From Flavobacterium sp. W4I14 (lineage in GTDB: Bacteria; Bacteroidota; Bacteroidia; Sphingobacteriales; Sphingobacteriaceae): a stretch of 64,000 nucleotides of DNA. Shown here one piece after another: positions 24,798 through 34,490 of this stretch. Both the position numbers and the translations under genes were made by a program. The stretch's first letter is position 1; the number at the start of each line of letters is the position of its first letter. The notes beneath the pieces were generated by a model that was not told the DNA's origin, made no database searches, and was given only the letters and a program-made list of their open reading frames with translations. The stretch covers positions 2,170,001-2,234,000 of the forward strand of contig JAUSZU010000001.1 in the NCBI GenBank assembly GCA_030817875.1. The letters run 5' to 3'.

Positions 24798-26486
24798 TCA
24801 ATAAATGTGTTTTTTGGCCAGCCCAAGCTTTTTGATTTTCGAATTTAACGTGGTTGCCGGAACACCCAATAATTTTGCTGCGCCATGCTGACCGGAAATC
24901 CGCCCGTTACATAACGCCAATACAGCGAATATATGCTCACGTTCATTTTCAAATATGGTTTTAACAGACCCGGTTGAAGATATGGATTGTTTATTATTCT
25001 CCGGAATTTCGATATCCTTAATCACATTACCCTCTGCCATTACCACCTGCCTTTCGATGAGGTGCTCCAATTCTCTTACATTCCCAGGCCAGCTGTAAGC
25101 CATCATCGTAGAAATTGCCTTTTTTGAAAATCCATCAAGATTTCGATTCGACTTTTTTGCAAATTTCGCTAAGAAAAAAGTAGCCAACACAGGTATATCC
25201 GGTTTCCGATTTCGAAGTGGTGGCAATGAAACCGGAAAAACATTTAACCTGTAGTATAAATCACGCCTAAACCGCCCCGCCTCCACTTCTTCTAAAAGAT
25301 TTCTGTTGGTGGCCGAGATGATGCGCACATCAGTTAAAATAGTTGTTTTGCCCCCGACACGCTCTATTTCTTTTTCCTGTAAAACACGGAGTAATTTAAC
25401 TTGTAAATCGAGCGGTAACTCGCCTATTTCATCCAGAAAGATTGTGCCCTTATGTGCCTGTTCGAACTTACCAATCCTTCTTTCCGTGGCGCCCGTAAAA
25501 CTCCCTTTCTCATGACCAAAAAGTTCAGATTCGATTAAATTAGGTGGAATAGCGGCACAGTTGACCTTAACCATCGTTTTTTTGCTTCTTGAAGACCCGT
25601 CGTGAACGGCTTTGGCGATCAGCTCTTTCCCTGTTCCGGTTTCACCCAAAATTAAAACCGTAGTTTCTGTAGTGGAAATCCGGTTGAGCAGTCTGTAAAC
25701 CGCTTTCATTTCAGGGCTACTGCCAACAATTTCAGGGTGTGCGAGGATTTCAGTTGATTCTTCAGGCTCAAAAATCTGGTATTCAGCAAGCTGCGCACTT
25801 AGTTTTTCAACTTTCTTTTCTAACTGCTTAATTTTCTCTTCAGCAAAGGCTGATGTTTCAGACCCGTTTATAATCTGAGACTTACCAGGCCTTGCAAGAT
25901 CAGGGCCATCTACATTTTTTTCCTCAATTGTAGCGAGCAGTCCCGCTATGAAATCGGCAATGTTACAGCAAAAAGTTAGTCCTTCCGCACTTAATTCCCG
26001 CTTATGGTTATGAAGTTCGAAAGTTCCCAGTATGCGACCGTTATTCTCTAAAGGAATATAACAATGAAAATGATATTCTGTAGGATGATTGATAAGGCAA
26101 TGGTTCTCACCAAAATCAGCTATCCAGTCTTGCTGCGATTTGAGCACAGGAAAATCAAAACCTGATATTTCTTTTGTAATCAGCGAAAGGCTGATCGGAT
26201 CGGAAATAATTTCTGTACAGGATATTTTGCCTGAAATAGCCTCTGTGAGATATGCTCTTATAATGTGATCCATTTCATCGTTATAAAGAATCAATGCAGC
26301 GCAATCAATAGAAAATAATGGATTCAGTTTAGAAAACACACCTTGAAATAGTTCTCCTAGCGTAAAATTCTTTTCTTGTTCTGCCACTGTTTCTGCCATA
26401 GCCTCGAAATAAGAATTGGCATGAGGCTTAACATCATTGCCATCAACATTAGTATTGGTGCTAAAATCTAATTCCTGCATTCTCAT
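24798..26486 (-). CDS. GAF-domain sigma-54-dependent activator with Fis-type helix-turn-helix
   Basis: Domains in order: GAF sensor (about residues 30-195), coiled coil (about 215-245), AAA+ ATPase (about 255-480) with Walker A GETGTGKE, the sigma-54 loop as GSFTGA and FLDEIGELP, then a Fis-type helix ([20 protein letters not shown]). It should remodel sigma-54 RNA polymerase at distant sites in response to a small ligand or redox signal bound by the GAF domain. Three paralogues with the same recognition helix lie at 41462-49567. Target sites are probably the shared motif described there. Confidence 0.93.
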   Translation of the reverse strand: MRMQELDFSTNTNVDGNDVKPHANSYFEAMAETVAEQEKNFTLGELFQGVFSKLNPLFSIDCAALILYNDEMDHIIRAYLTEAISGKISCTEIISDPISLSLITKEISGFDFPVLKSQQDWIADFGENHCLINHPTEYHFHCYIPLENNGRILGTFELHNHKRELSAEGLTFCCNIADFIAGLLATIEEKNVDGPDLARPGKSQIINGSETSAFAEEKIKQLEKKVEKLSAQLAEYQIFEPEESTEILAHPEIVGSSPEMKAVYRLLNRISTTETTVLILGETGTGKELIAKAVHDGSSRSKKTMVKVNCAAIPPNLIESELFGHEKGSFTGATERRIGKFEQAHKGTIFLDEIGELPLDLQVKLLRVLQEKEIERVGGKTTILTDVRIISATNRNLLEEVEAGRFRRDLYYRLNVFPVSLPPLRNRKPDIPVLATFFLAKFAKKSNRNLDGFSKKAISTMMAYSWPGNVRELEHLIERQVVMAEGNVIKDIEIPENNKQSISSTGSVKTIFENEREHIFAVLALCNGRISGQHGAAKLLGVPATTLNSKIKKLGLAKKHIY

Positions 26487-26896
26487 TCTTTATAATTGAT
26501 CTTCCCGAAATATATCTGGGAATTGGGGTAATTGAACTTTAAAGCAATTCTCAAAACGGCAATACCGGGATGATTATTCATCATCACTGAGCGATTGAGG
26601 ATTGATCCGATAGGGACTTTTTTATTAATGTTCAAACCCGCGAATTCAAAGAATATGCCAAAGGCAAGAATATGGCGTTAATGCGCTGTAAACAATATCA
26701 TGACCATAAATGACTCACGATATTTCGCTAAAAGGCGATTTTGGATACGAAATATAGTAGAGAGAATGAGTGAGTGGATGATGGAATGAAAATGGCCGCA
26801 AGGCGTTATGATGTTTCGTTATTTTCACCCAGAACTAAAACAACGGCATTAATAGTGGATATCTGCATCGTAATGTGCCAGATATCCACCAATTGA
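26487..26896. other. Gap with an AT-rich inverted repeat
   Basis: No gene seen. Positions 26720-26727 (ATATTTCG) and 26748-26755 (CGAAATAT) form an inverted pair 20 bases apart, about 235 bases upstream of the activator gene start. The hairpin at 26855-26889 belongs to the hydrolase gene on the far side. Confidence 0.5.
26855..26889 (-). terminator. Hairpin after the lipoprotein hydrolase gene
   Basis: Perfect 11-bp stem GTGGATATCTG / CAGATATCCAC with a 13-nt loop, 7 bases after the stop. No T tract follows, so it may need other factors. Confidence 0.6.
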
Positions 26897-27835
26897 TTAT
26901 TCTTTAATGAATTTGATCAGTTCTTCATTGAACTTATCTTTTTCTTCGAGAAAGGAAGCATGGCCGCTTTTATCAAAGGTTACGAGTTTAGAACCCGCGA
27001 TTCCTTTATTCATTTGCTGTGCTAAGGCATAAGCTACAATGTGATCGTCTTTTGCATGCATGATTAAAGTTGGAACTTTGATTTTTGCCAGATCAGCCCT
27101 CAAATCTTCATCTCTCAGCGAAATAAGTGCCTGCTCCATTGCATATGCAGATGATTGAAGTTCAATGGAATATAACCATTGGCCAATCCCTGGAGACAGT
27201 GAGCTTGGCGTTAGTGCAAATTTAGCACCTACCGCAGCTAATAATGCCGGGCGGTCTGAATTATTAAGTGCTACCCATTGGCTGATATCATCTTTGGTAA
27301 ACAATGGGTAAGGATAATCGGCGGTTTTAGTGTGGCGGGGAGCTGCTGCCGAGAACAGACCAAGTTTTTTAACATGTGCGCCATTGTATTTTGCCACATA
27401 ATGTAAGGCGATCGCCCCTCCCATGGAATGCCCGCCGATTACAGCGTCTTTTACATCCATCTGGTCTAAAACACTTTTAATATCATCCGCAAACTGATCG
27501 TAGTCATATTTACCGAATGGCTTATCAGACTGGCCAAAGCCTCTCAAAGTAATCCCAATTGCCCGATAACCGGCCTTAACCAAGGCATGGTACTGATACT
27601 CCCAGGATGCGTCGCTTAATGGGTAACCATGGATCAGCACTACTGCCGGACCATTGCCTAAATCAGTTACGTGCAGTTTTACATTTGGCGCAACCTCATA
27701 GTATTCTTTTCTTCCTTCGGTAGCTGCTGTTGTTTGTTTTTCCTCTTTGCTTTCTTTCGGCTGCTCCTTACACGAGCCTAAACCAATTGCTGAAATTAGC
27801 AAAGTGACCGCAATGAGTTGATTGTACTTCATCAT
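26897..27835 (-). CDS. Lipoprotein alpha/beta hydrolase
   Basis: The lipobox GLGSCKEQ (about residues 19-26) predicts an acylated periplasmic or surface protein, unusual for this fold. The alpha/beta hydrolase domain (about 50-312) has the oxyanion strand VVLIHGYPLS, nucleophile elbow GGHSMGG, acid in HAKDD and His in SGHASF. It is probably an esterase or haloperoxidase-like hydrolase acting outside the cytoplasm. A shared-motif site lies 140-150 bases upstream (27974-27986), and a small hairpin (CCACTA/TAGTGG, 27868-27883) is in the leader, so it probably belongs to the sigma-54 regulon. Confidence 0.88.
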   Translation of the reverse strand: MMKYNQLIAVTLLISAIGLGSCKEQPKESKEEKQTTAATEGRKEYYEVAPNVKLHVTDLGNGPAVVLIHGYPLSDASWEYQYHALVKAGYRAIGITLRGFGQSDKPFGKYDYDQFADDIKSVLDQMDVKDAVIGGHSMGGAIALHYVAKYNGAHVKKLGLFSAAAPRHTKTADYPYPLFTKDDISQWVALNNSDRPALLAAVGAKFALTPSSLSPGIGQWLYSIELQSSAYAMEQALISLRDEDLRADLAKIKVPTLIMHAKDDHIVAYALAQQMNKGIAGSKLVTFDKSGHASFLEEKDKFNEELIKFIKE

Positions 27836-27973
27836 AATTTGTTTGTGTTTTAAAATAATTGATCATGCCACTACTTTTAGTGGTCATCTCTTATCATTCA
27901 AAACAAAAGCCATTACACAAACATTTGATTATTAAATAATTAATTAAATAATGTACATTTCAAGTTTACCTTA

Positions 27974-27986
27974 TTTCGTTAATTTA
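27974..27986 (+). promoter_or_regulatory. Shared motif site TTTCGTTAATTTA
   Basis: TTTCGTTAATTTA followed by TGATTCG, 140-150 bases upstream of the lipoprotein hydrolase start. The same 13-mer occurs, in the other orientation, before the second hydrolase gene (51799-51813). This is an activator-like distance. Confidence 0.5.
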
Positions 27987-28058
27987 TGATTCGATTGTTT
28001 TTTGTGGTTAGGAAAAGATAAAACCTGGTATGCAGATCCTTGATGTCTACCTTCGAAG

Positions 28059-28180
28059 AATCGTCATCCGATAGTTATCGGATGCGAGAAGGCTTTTTCA
28101 GCCGACGAAGCAATCTTACAACGATCGCTACCAGCGTGCGCATTAAGATTGCTTCGTCGTTCCTCCTCGCAATGACGACC
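28059..28180. repeat. Dispersed repeat, CCGATAGYTATCGG type
   Basis: TCATCCGATAGTTATCGGAT then GCGAGAAGG and CAGCCGACGAAGCAAT. A shorter copy lies at 53120-53180 with the same order. The second half (GATTGCTTCGTC, 28147-28158) returns as the inverted arm. Confidence 0.7.
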
Positions 28181-28203
28181 ATTCTTTTGAATTTGTCATT
28201 GAT

Positions 28204-28260
28204 AGCGTAGTCGAAGGGCTTATTTGCGATTTATAAATTCAAGAAGTCTTCGACTACGCT
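28204..28260. repeat. Perfect 13-bp inverted arms AGCGTAGTCGAAG
   Basis: AGCGTAGTCGAAG at 28204-28216 and CTTCGACTACGCT at 28248-28260, with 31 bases between them. Intergenic palindromic element. Confidence 0.65.
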
Positions 28261-28705
28261 ACCATTGATGTTATTTTACAAATCATTGCTAATCAACATT
28301 TTAATTATTTTCGCATTTCCATCCAGCTAAGCCATAGCACGGTATCCCCGTTCTACTTAAATCGGCCTAACAAATTTTTGGGAATCCACAGGCCAAGCCC
28401 ATGCAGAAACTTCAATACAAAAATTTTCAGCCGACACTTTTGTTTTTTCATGGGCTTTTATGTTTTCAACGGCATTCAAGCTAGCTACGCTGGTCTTTTT
28501 GGTGCCAAAAGAAAAAGGCCTGTCCGGCCAGGACGAATAAAACACCCCGTCCTGCGGACACCCCTCTAAAAGAGGGGAATTAAATACCGACTGATATTTC
28601 AACCTCATTTATATTGATCTTTATGAAATAAATTACCCCCTCAGAGTGACAAATGAGGCACTTAACTTATCCGTGTCAAATGGTAATATCTAACACCATG
28701 GAAAT

Positions 28706-29653
28706 TTAATTTTTTGGATGTTGAGGGATCCAATCCAGCAAAGCCTTAATAATATCATTAAAAAAAAGGCTATAAGTATCATGGGTAACAAAGCCGATAT
28801 GTGGCGTTGCCAATACATTGGTCAATTTTCTGAAAGGATGGCCTTCATCAAGGGGTTCTTTATCAAAAACATCTAAAGCCGCTCCGGCGATCTTATTTTC
28901 TTTCAAGCTTTTGATCAATGCATCTTCATCAACCAATGGCCCTCTGGAAGTATTGATCAGGTAAGCGGTAGGTTTCATCAATGCTAAATCTTCGGAACCC
29001 ACAATGCCTTTGCTCCTATCGCTCAGCACCATATGAACTGTTAAATAATCAGACTCCTGGAATAAAGTTTTTTTGTCTACATACCTCGCACCGCCAGCTA
29101 TCGCTTTTTCAGGTGTTAAGTTTTCACTCCAGGCAATAATATCCATATCAAAAACTTTTGCCACGGCGGCAACCTGTGCACCCAAATTCCCAAGCCCTAA
29201 GATGCCAAGGGTTTTCCCTTTTAAATCGTTCCCCACCATATGCTGCCAGCCACCAGCACGCAGATTGGCATTTTCTTGTGGAATGTGTTTCGCAATGGCC
29301 ATTAAGAGTGCCCAGGTAAGCTCTAATGCACCGTGACCTAAATAACCAGTATTGCGCACTTCAATTTGCAATTTTTCAGCCGCAGCAACATCAATGGAAC
29401 GGTTTCTCGCACCCGTAGAAACGATCAGTTTCAAGTTGGGCAACTGCATAAGCAAAGCAGCAGTTAAAGGGGTACGCTCGCGCATGACACAAATGATATC
29501 AAAGTGTTCCAGGCGCTCAACAATTTCATCCTCTCCGTGGAGATGATCGGTAAATACCTTAATATCGGCATGTTCTGCGAGTACCGTCCAATCGGCAAAT
29601 GATTTCGCTACATCCTGGTAATCATCAAGTACCGCAATTTTATATTTCGACAT
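28706..29653 (-). CDS. D-2-hydroxyacid dehydrogenase family protein
   Basis: 315 residues with the two-domain 2-hydroxyacid dehydrogenase layout: NAD motif LGILGLGNLGAQVA (about 148-161), substrate Arg in NTSRGPLVDEDAL (about 234-246), and the catalytic Glu and His in DVFDKEP and ATPHIGFVT. It reduces a 2-keto acid or oxidises a D-2-hydroxy acid with NAD(P)H in the cytoplasm; the substrate is not readable. It is the last gene of the long minus-strand operon (33-base gap to the TMEM175-like gene), which suggests a role in handling a breakdown product. Confidence 0.88.
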   Translation of the reverse strand: MSKYKIAVLDDYQDVAKSFADWTVLAEHADIKVFTDHLHGEDEIVERLEHFDIICVMRERTPLTAALLMQLPNLKLIVSTGARNRSIDVAAAEKLQIEVRNTGYLGHGALELTWALLMAIAKHIPQENANLRAGGWQHMVGNDLKGKTLGILGLGNLGAQVAAVAKVFDMDIIAWSENLTPEKAIAGGARYVDKKTLFQESDYLTVHMVLSDRSKGIVGSEDLALMKPTAYLINTSRGPLVDEDALIKSLKENKIAGAALDVFDKEPLDEGHPFRKLTNVLATPHIGFVTHDTYSLFFNDIIKALLDWIPQHPKN

Positions 29654-29686
29654 ATTTTATAAATTTAATGGTTTCAATTACAACCA

Positions 29687-30304
29687 CTATGTTTGGATAA
29701 AGTTAATTTTCTTTGAGGATGCTGCCCAGAATATCCAAAGTATAACACAGATCAGCAACGCGAAATTGGGATAAAAGAACGAAAGGACAAAAGCAGTTAA
29801 GTAGGTTGGGAATCCATACAGATAGTTGTTTCTGAGCTGTATAATGGCAGCATCACTTATTCCAGGACGCAACAGTTTTTTATCAGCGGTAGCCTGTTGC
29901 CAAAGCAGGTTGAAAGCCAGGTTAATCAAAACAAACAGTCCGGTGTAAATGGTAACCGAAAGCTGCTTTGAATCTGTTAGAAAAAACCTGGCCAGTAGTG
30001 CACTGGGAAAAGAAACAAGCGAAACCAGGAACAGAATGAGTCCGTTGGCAAACATCAGTCCCGTGTTTCGTTTGTAAATCTGTTTAAAAACTTTATGGTG
30101 GTTAACCCAGATAATAAAAATGCTAAAAAAGGAAATGACAAAAGCGATATAGCCCGGCCATTGCAGCTTTAATTGCTCCAGCAAATGAATGGAAGTGTCG
30201 CCGTCTTTTATCTCGGGCACATGAAGTTCGAGCACCAGGAGTGTTACTGATATGGCGAAAACACCATCACTAAAGGCCTCTATTCTTTCTGTTTCCTTTT
30301 CCAT
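29687..30304 (-). CDS. TMEM175-family (DUF1211) potassium-channel-like membrane protein
   Basis: Opens ERIEAFSDGVFAISVTLLVL, the signature FSDGVFAIxxTLL helix of TMEM175 proteins, followed by five further membrane helices in 205 residues. Bacterial members form tetrameric K+-permeable channels. The gene sits 7 bases after the MhqD-like pseudogene in the operon. A role in ion balance during stress is inferred from the neighbours. Confidence 0.85.
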   Translation of the reverse strand: MEKETERIEAFSDGVFAISVTLLVLELHVPEIKDGDTSIHLLEQLKLQWPGYIAFVISFFSIFIIWVNHHKVFKQIYKRNTGLMFANGLILFLVSLVSFPSALLARFFLTDSKQLSVTIYTGLFVLINLAFNLLWQQATADKKLLRPGISDAAIIQLRNNYLYGFPTYLTAFVLSFFYPNFALLICVILWIFWAASSKKINFIQT

Positions 30305-30311
30305 TTGCTCT

Positions 30312-30927
30312 TTAACCGTTAAAAATCAGCTTATTTACCTGCTCTATTTCTGAATGGCTGATGGTATGTCCCATGTTTTGGTAAATAATCTCGGTAACCT
30401 CTGCGCCCATACCTTCGAGTAAAGCAGTTGATTCTTTTACCCTCGCTACCGGAACATGCATATCGGGATCGCTGCTACCGATAAAAACAGCGCGTACCGT
30501 CGAAGTCGCCATGATAATTGCGGTGATCTACCTGTTCACCGATAAGGCCACCTGTGAAAGCGACCACACCACCATAACGGGCAGCATTGCTTGCAACAAA
30601 ATCGAGGGTTAAACAGGCGCCCTGTGAGAAACCCAAAAAGTAAATCTGTTCTTTTGAAAAACCTTCTCTTTCCAGATCGATTAAAATATCGTTTATTGTT
30701 TTTAGCGCATTGGAAAGCGAAGGCTCGTTAGCTGCCCTTGGCGCCAGAAATGATTGTGGGTACCAGGTATTATTTTCAGCCTGCGGGGCAATCAATGCAA
30801 ATTTTGAAACCTCCAGGTATTCTGCCATCGATAATATATCCTGGGCAGTTCCTCCACGGCCGTGGATCATGATCAGTACTTTTTCTGCCTGATCAAAACT
30901 CTTTCCTGCTTTTATAATTTCTTCCAT
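30312..30927 (-). pseudogene. MhqD-like alpha/beta hydrolase split by a one-base insertion
   Basis: Positions 30927-30475 carry the N-terminal two thirds (LIMIHGRGGTAQDI, nucleophile elbow LGFSQGACLTLDF) and 30512-30312 the rest (AVFIGSSDPDMHVPVARV, catalytic His in NMGHTISH). The frames join at GGTACGCGCTGTTTTT near 30490; removing one C gives GGT ACG GCT GTT TTT and a normal 206-residue phospholipase/carboxylesterase-like protein. It may be a sequencing error, since the gene is otherwise intact and inside a tight operon. Together with the downstream-transcribed GNAT and upstream dioxygenase it resembles the mhqO-mhqD pair of quinone-resistance loci. Confidence 0.75.
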
Positions 30928-30929
30928 TG

Positions 30930-31235
30930 TTATTCTTCTTCTTTTACTTTGTTCCAGATATCTGCATACAAATCTTCGTGGCGTCTAAACTGAATGTGTA
31001 CGTAAGGACACATCGGGATCACCATCAATTTGTTTTCGCGTACATAAGCCACCATTGCATCGAGCAACATTTTAGCATAACCTTTTCCTTCTTTTGCCGG
31101 ATCTACTTCAGTATGGTAAACAGTTAAGTCTGAATCTTTGATATCAAAAATCATTTCGCCAACTTTTCCGTCTTCATCGTAAATATCGAACGAACTTGGT
31201 TCGCCTTCCTGAGTGTTTAATTTTACCTGTGCCAT
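30930..31235 (-). CDS. Small GNAT-like (NATD1 type) N-acetyltransferase
   Basis: 101 residues, with the acetyl-CoA pyrophosphate loop in KEGKGYAKMLLDAM and the strand LTVYHTEVDP before it. The short form without the usual N-terminal strands is the NATD1/YjdJ type. The acceptor is unknown. It lies between the hydrolase (2-base gap) and the dioxygenase (5-base gap), so translation is probably coupled. Confidence 0.82.
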   Translation of the reverse strand: MAQVKLNTQEGEPSSFDIYDEDGKVGEMIFDIKDSDLTVYHTEVDPAKEGKGYAKMLLDAMVAYVRENKLMVIPMCPYVHIQFRRHEDLYADIWNKVKEEE

Positions 31236-31240
31236 CTTTT

Positions 31241-32176
31241 TTAAATTAATTTTGGAAGTAATTTATCTAAATCTTCGCGTAAATGCTCGTGCTGATGCGG
31301 TAATTTTAAATGTGTCCCCAATTCATTCAAGGGTTCGTCCACAGTAAAGCCTGGGTTTTCGGTCGCAATTTCGAAAAGGACCCCTCCTGGTTCGCGGAAA
31401 TATAAAGAGTAGAAATAATCACGGTCGATTTTAGGCGTAATCTGTAAGTTTTTACTCAAAATCTGCTCCCTCAACTCCATCTGAATATCCTCGTTTTTAA
31501 CACGAAATGCCACATGGTGGTTGGTACCGGCAGCATTTCTGCCCCTGTGGCCAGCTGGTACTTCCAACAGATCTACAATGGCTGCATTTTCTACGGTATC
31601 GGTAATAAAACGATAGCGGTTTTCTTCCTGTCCCAGTAAACGGTAACCAAACAGATCGGTGAGCACCTTTGCGGTTCCATCGATGCTTTGCAGGGTTAAA
31701 GTGGTACTGTGAAAACCTTTGGTTGCGGTATCTTTTTTGATATCAGCAGTTTCCCAGGGCGCTCTGGCATCTGTAGTTTTGGGCACAATCAAACTCAGCG
31801 ATAAACCGTCTGGGTCTTTAAAAGCCAATACCTGTTCGCCGAAACGCTCGATAATCTCTTTTGTTTTAACATTTGCGGCACCGAATCTTTCCAACCAGAA
31901 CTGGTGACTGTCTGCAGGTACTGAATAGCCGATTTCTGTTGCCATTCCTACACCTTCTGTACCCTGCCCAATTCCCTCCCAGGGAAAAAAGGTAAGAATG
32001 GTTCCTGCTGATCCACTTTCATCACCGTAATAAAGATGGTAAGTACCAGGGTCATCAAAGTTAACCGTCTTTTTCACCAACCTTAAACCTAGTGTTTTGG
32101 TATAAAAATCGAAGTTTTGCTGTGCATTGCCTGCAATCGCTGTAATGTGATGCAAACCTAAAATGTTATTATTCAT
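31241..32176 (-). CDS. Ring-cleaving dioxygenase of the MhqO/MhqA type (VOC superfamily)
   Basis: 311 residues made of two VOC halves (about 5-135 and 150-290): LGLHHITAIAGNAQQNFDFY opens the first and GFHSTTLTLQSIDGTAKVL the second. Metal ligands are probably His9/His10 area, HHVAF (about 219-223) and a late Glu in GGVLFEIATE. Homologues in Bacillus (MhqO, MhqA) are hydroquinone-specific extradiol dioxygenases induced by quinones. With the MhqD-like hydrolase in the same operon this points to quinone or phenolic detoxification, as inference. Confidence 0.85.
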   Translation of the reverse strand: MNNNILGLHHITAIAGNAQQNFDFYTKTLGLRLVKKTVNFDDPGTYHLYYGDESGSAGTILTFFPWEGIGQGTEGVGMATEIGYSVPADSHQFWLERFGAANVKTKEIIERFGEQVLAFKDPDGLSLSLIVPKTTDARAPWETADIKKDTATKGFHSTTLTLQSIDGTAKVLTDLFGYRLLGQEENRYRFITDTVENAAIVDLLEVPAGHRGRNAAGTNHHVAFRVKNEDIQMELREQILSKNLQITPKIDRDYFYSLYFREPGGVLFEIATENPGFTVDEPLNELGTHLKLPHQHEHLREDLDKLLPKLI

Positions 32177-32181
32177 ATCGT

Positions 32182-34488
32182 TTAATTTTTGTTTATTAAT
32201 AGTGCTGAGCTTTCTGTAATTAATTCGTTGTGGCGTTTAAAGATGACATCAAGCACAAGGCCATCATCATTCCACATTTTTATTTCTCCGTTAAGCTGTT
32301 CGGTAAGGCCGGTCATCAAGCTCATTCCAAGTGATTCGGTATTGTCAGGATCGAAGCCTGCTGGCAAACCAATCCCCGTATCTGCAATTTTCAGTTCACA
32401 GCGCTCCTCTCCCGTGAGCAAGAAAGAAATGTGCACTTTACCTTTTTCATTAGCTGGAAAGGCATATTTAATCACGTTACTAATGGCCTCGTTCAGGATC
32501 AAACCAAGCGGAACCGCCTGTGCAACATCTAATTTAATCGCCTCTGTTTCTAAAGTGAACTGGATTTTCTTATCAGTACCAAAACATTCGATCATGTAAT
32601 CGACCAGTTCTTTGATGTACCATTTCATATCTATTTCAGCCAGATTATCAGATTGATAAAGCTTCTGGTGGATGAGCGACATGGCATGCATCCGGTTCTG
32701 GCTATTTCTAATGGCCACTAAAGCATCTTCATTATCGAGGTAAGCCGATTGGGTATTGAGCAAACTGATGACAATCTGCAGGTTGTTTTTTACCCGGTGG
32801 TGGATTTCGCGAAGGAGCCACTCTTTTTCACCCAGTATTTTCCTAAGCAGCTCGTTCTGCGTATTTATTTCTTCCTGCTTTTGCTCCAGGATAAGATTGC
32901 TACGCTTTTTTAGACGATAACGGTTATAAATGAGACCTGCAAACAGCGCCGCGATAATAAGTCCTGCGATAAAAAAATACCTCACACGCTCCTCATTCCC
33001 GATCCTGACCTGCTGCAACTGATTTTTTTGATGAAGCAGGGCAATATCCTTATCTTTTTTCTCGGTTTGATATTCGATTTCCAATCCCGAAATCTGTTTG
33101 TTCTTTTCGTTGTTCCAGATGGAATCTGTTAACCTTTTATAGGTTTTATAGTGCGCCACAGCCGACCAGGGTTTGTTCAGTGCAGAATCTACATCAAACC
33201 AAAGCCTGTGCAACTGAGACAGCGCCAGTAAGTTTTTCTGCGCTAAACTTTGCTTTTCATGTTCTTTTAAATAACCGTCGGCAGCTTGAAATTGCTTCTC
33301 ATGGATCAGTTTCCGGATGATACTGCGGTACAGATAAATCTGGTTTGGATCATCTTTGGGCAGGTCGTGGTGGAATTTAATTAAAGTTTTGAAAAATGGT
33401 TCAGCTTTGCCATATTGTTCAATATCGTAGTAAGTGTTGAATAAAATATAAGGTATGCGCAGTTTCATCTGGGTATCAGTTGGCGGATATTTTTTAATCA
33501 GCTCTTTCAACTCAGCTATTCCTTCTTCAAACCGTTTCATGCGAACATAGATGGTGGCTACATTGGCAATAATGGTTTGCATGTAACCTGGGTCTTTGTA
33601 ACGCTCAGCTATGTTTTTTGCCCTTAGCCAATAGTCAAGTGCTTTCTGGTCGTTCCTTAGGTAATAATAGGTTAAACCTAAATGATTGTTTATAGAACTT
33701 CTTTGCAAACTTGTATCGGCCAACTGGTCGGCAGTTTTCTCTGCGAGTAAACCGTATTTTAGCGCTTCTGAAAAATTGCCGAGGCTGATATTGGTAATAC
33801 ACATGTTATTGTACACGCCTTGCAACTCTTTAAAGCCAATAGCTTTGTAAACAGCAAGTGAGGTATCCATTAGTTTAATGGCATAGGCTGGCTGCCCTTT
33901 TATGTTGTAATAATCGCCCAGGTTTTTGAGCGAATTGGCTTCTTCTAATTTATCCCCTGCCTGGCGGTAAAGAGCCAGGGATTTTTCGTTGTAAGCAATT
34001 TTCTTTTCGAGATCCTCGCCTTCATTGCCAAAAAGAGTACCCATAGCGGAATAAGCGGCTGCCAATTGATCTTTCAGATTCATCTTCGAGGCATAGGCTA
34101 TGGCCTGTTCATAAGTTTTTGCACCTAAAACCTTATCTCCCGATTCGCGGATGATACTTCCTTTGAGTACCATACTTCGGGCAATTCCTTTTGGATATTC
34201 GATCTTGCCTGCTAAAGCAAAAGCCTGTTCGCGGAGTCGCATCGCCAGGGCAAGGTCGGCCTTTAATTCGCCTGGTAAATTTAGGTAATAGGTGCCCAGA
34301 TCGATCAATAAATCGACTTTGCTTTCTGTTTGGCCAAGCCTGCGAAGTTTAATTTCCGCTGTCTCAACTTCCTTGGAGGTCCTGATGCCCTGCCCTTTTG
34401 CAAGGACAGGACTGATCAGCATGAAAGTAATTAACAGGAACCTGAATTCCGGCCAGCAAAAATTAGCTGTTCTATTTTTGGTTGGCAT
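32182..34488 (-). CDS. TPR-domain sensor histidine kinase (HisKA_2 type)
   Basis: Domains: signal segment (about 14-32), a long TPR superhelix (about 60-460), one membrane helix (about 503-521, [18 protein letters not shown]), coiled coil, HisKA_2 dimerisation domain with phosphoacceptor in [12 protein letters not shown] (His563/His564), and HATPase_c with [12 protein letters not shown] and DTGIGLP. The TPR part lies in the periplasm and should read a protein or peptide signal. It closely parallels the kinase at 43160-45514. Encoded inside the operon its regulators probably control, it could form a feedback loop. Confidence 0.92.
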   Translation of the reverse strand: MPTKNRTANFCWPEFRFLLITFMLISPVLAKGQGIRTSKEVETAEIKLRRLGQTESKVDLLIDLGTYYLNLPGELKADLALAMRLREQAFALAGKIEYPKGIARSMVLKGSIIRESGDKVLGAKTYEQAIAYASKMNLKDQLAAAYSAMGTLFGNEGEDLEKKIAYNEKSLALYRQAGDKLEEANSLKNLGDYYNIKGQPAYAIKLMDTSLAVYKAIGFKELQGVYNNMCITNISLGNFSEALKYGLLAEKTADQLADTSLQRSSINNHLGLTYYYLRNDQKALDYWLRAKNIAERYKDPGYMQTIIANVATIYVRMKRFEEGIAELKELIKKYPPTDTQMKLRIPYILFNTYYDIEQYGKAEPFFKTLIKFHHDLPKDDPNQIYLYRSIIRKLIHEKQFQAADGYLKEHEKQSLAQKNLLALSQLHRLWFDVDSALNKPWSAVAHYKTYKRLTDSIWNNEKNKQISGLEIEYQTEKKDKDIALLHQKNQLQQVRIGNEERVRYFFIAGLIIAALFAGLIYNRYRLKKRSNLILEQKQEEINTQNELLRKILGEKEWLLREIHHRVKNNLQIVISLLNTQSAYLDNEDALVAIRNSQNRMHAMSLIHQKLYQSDNLAEIDMKWYIKELVDYMIECFGTDKKIQFTLETEAIKLDVAQAVPLGLILNEAISNVIKYAFPANEKGKVHISFLLTGEERCELKIADTGIGLPAGFDPDNTESLGMSLMTGLTEQLNGEIKMWNDDGLVLDVIFKRHNELITESSALLINKN

Positions 34489-34490
34489 CT

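Larger units (their letters stand above)
27836..28705. other. Repeat-rich gap upstream of the lipoprotein hydrolase
   Basis: No gene. It holds the hydrolase leader with hairpin 27868-27883 and the motif at 27974-27986, an R2-type repeat (28059-28180), an inverted repeat (28204-28260), and a C-rich stem CCCCTCT/AGAGGGG at 28562-28577 that could end the thirteen-gene operon on the minus strand. Confidence 0.6.

Noticed and set aside
28357..28608. Open frames on both strands near 28357-28608
   Set aside because: They overlap one another in opposite directions, contain repeat sequence and a C-rich hairpin, and show no family features.
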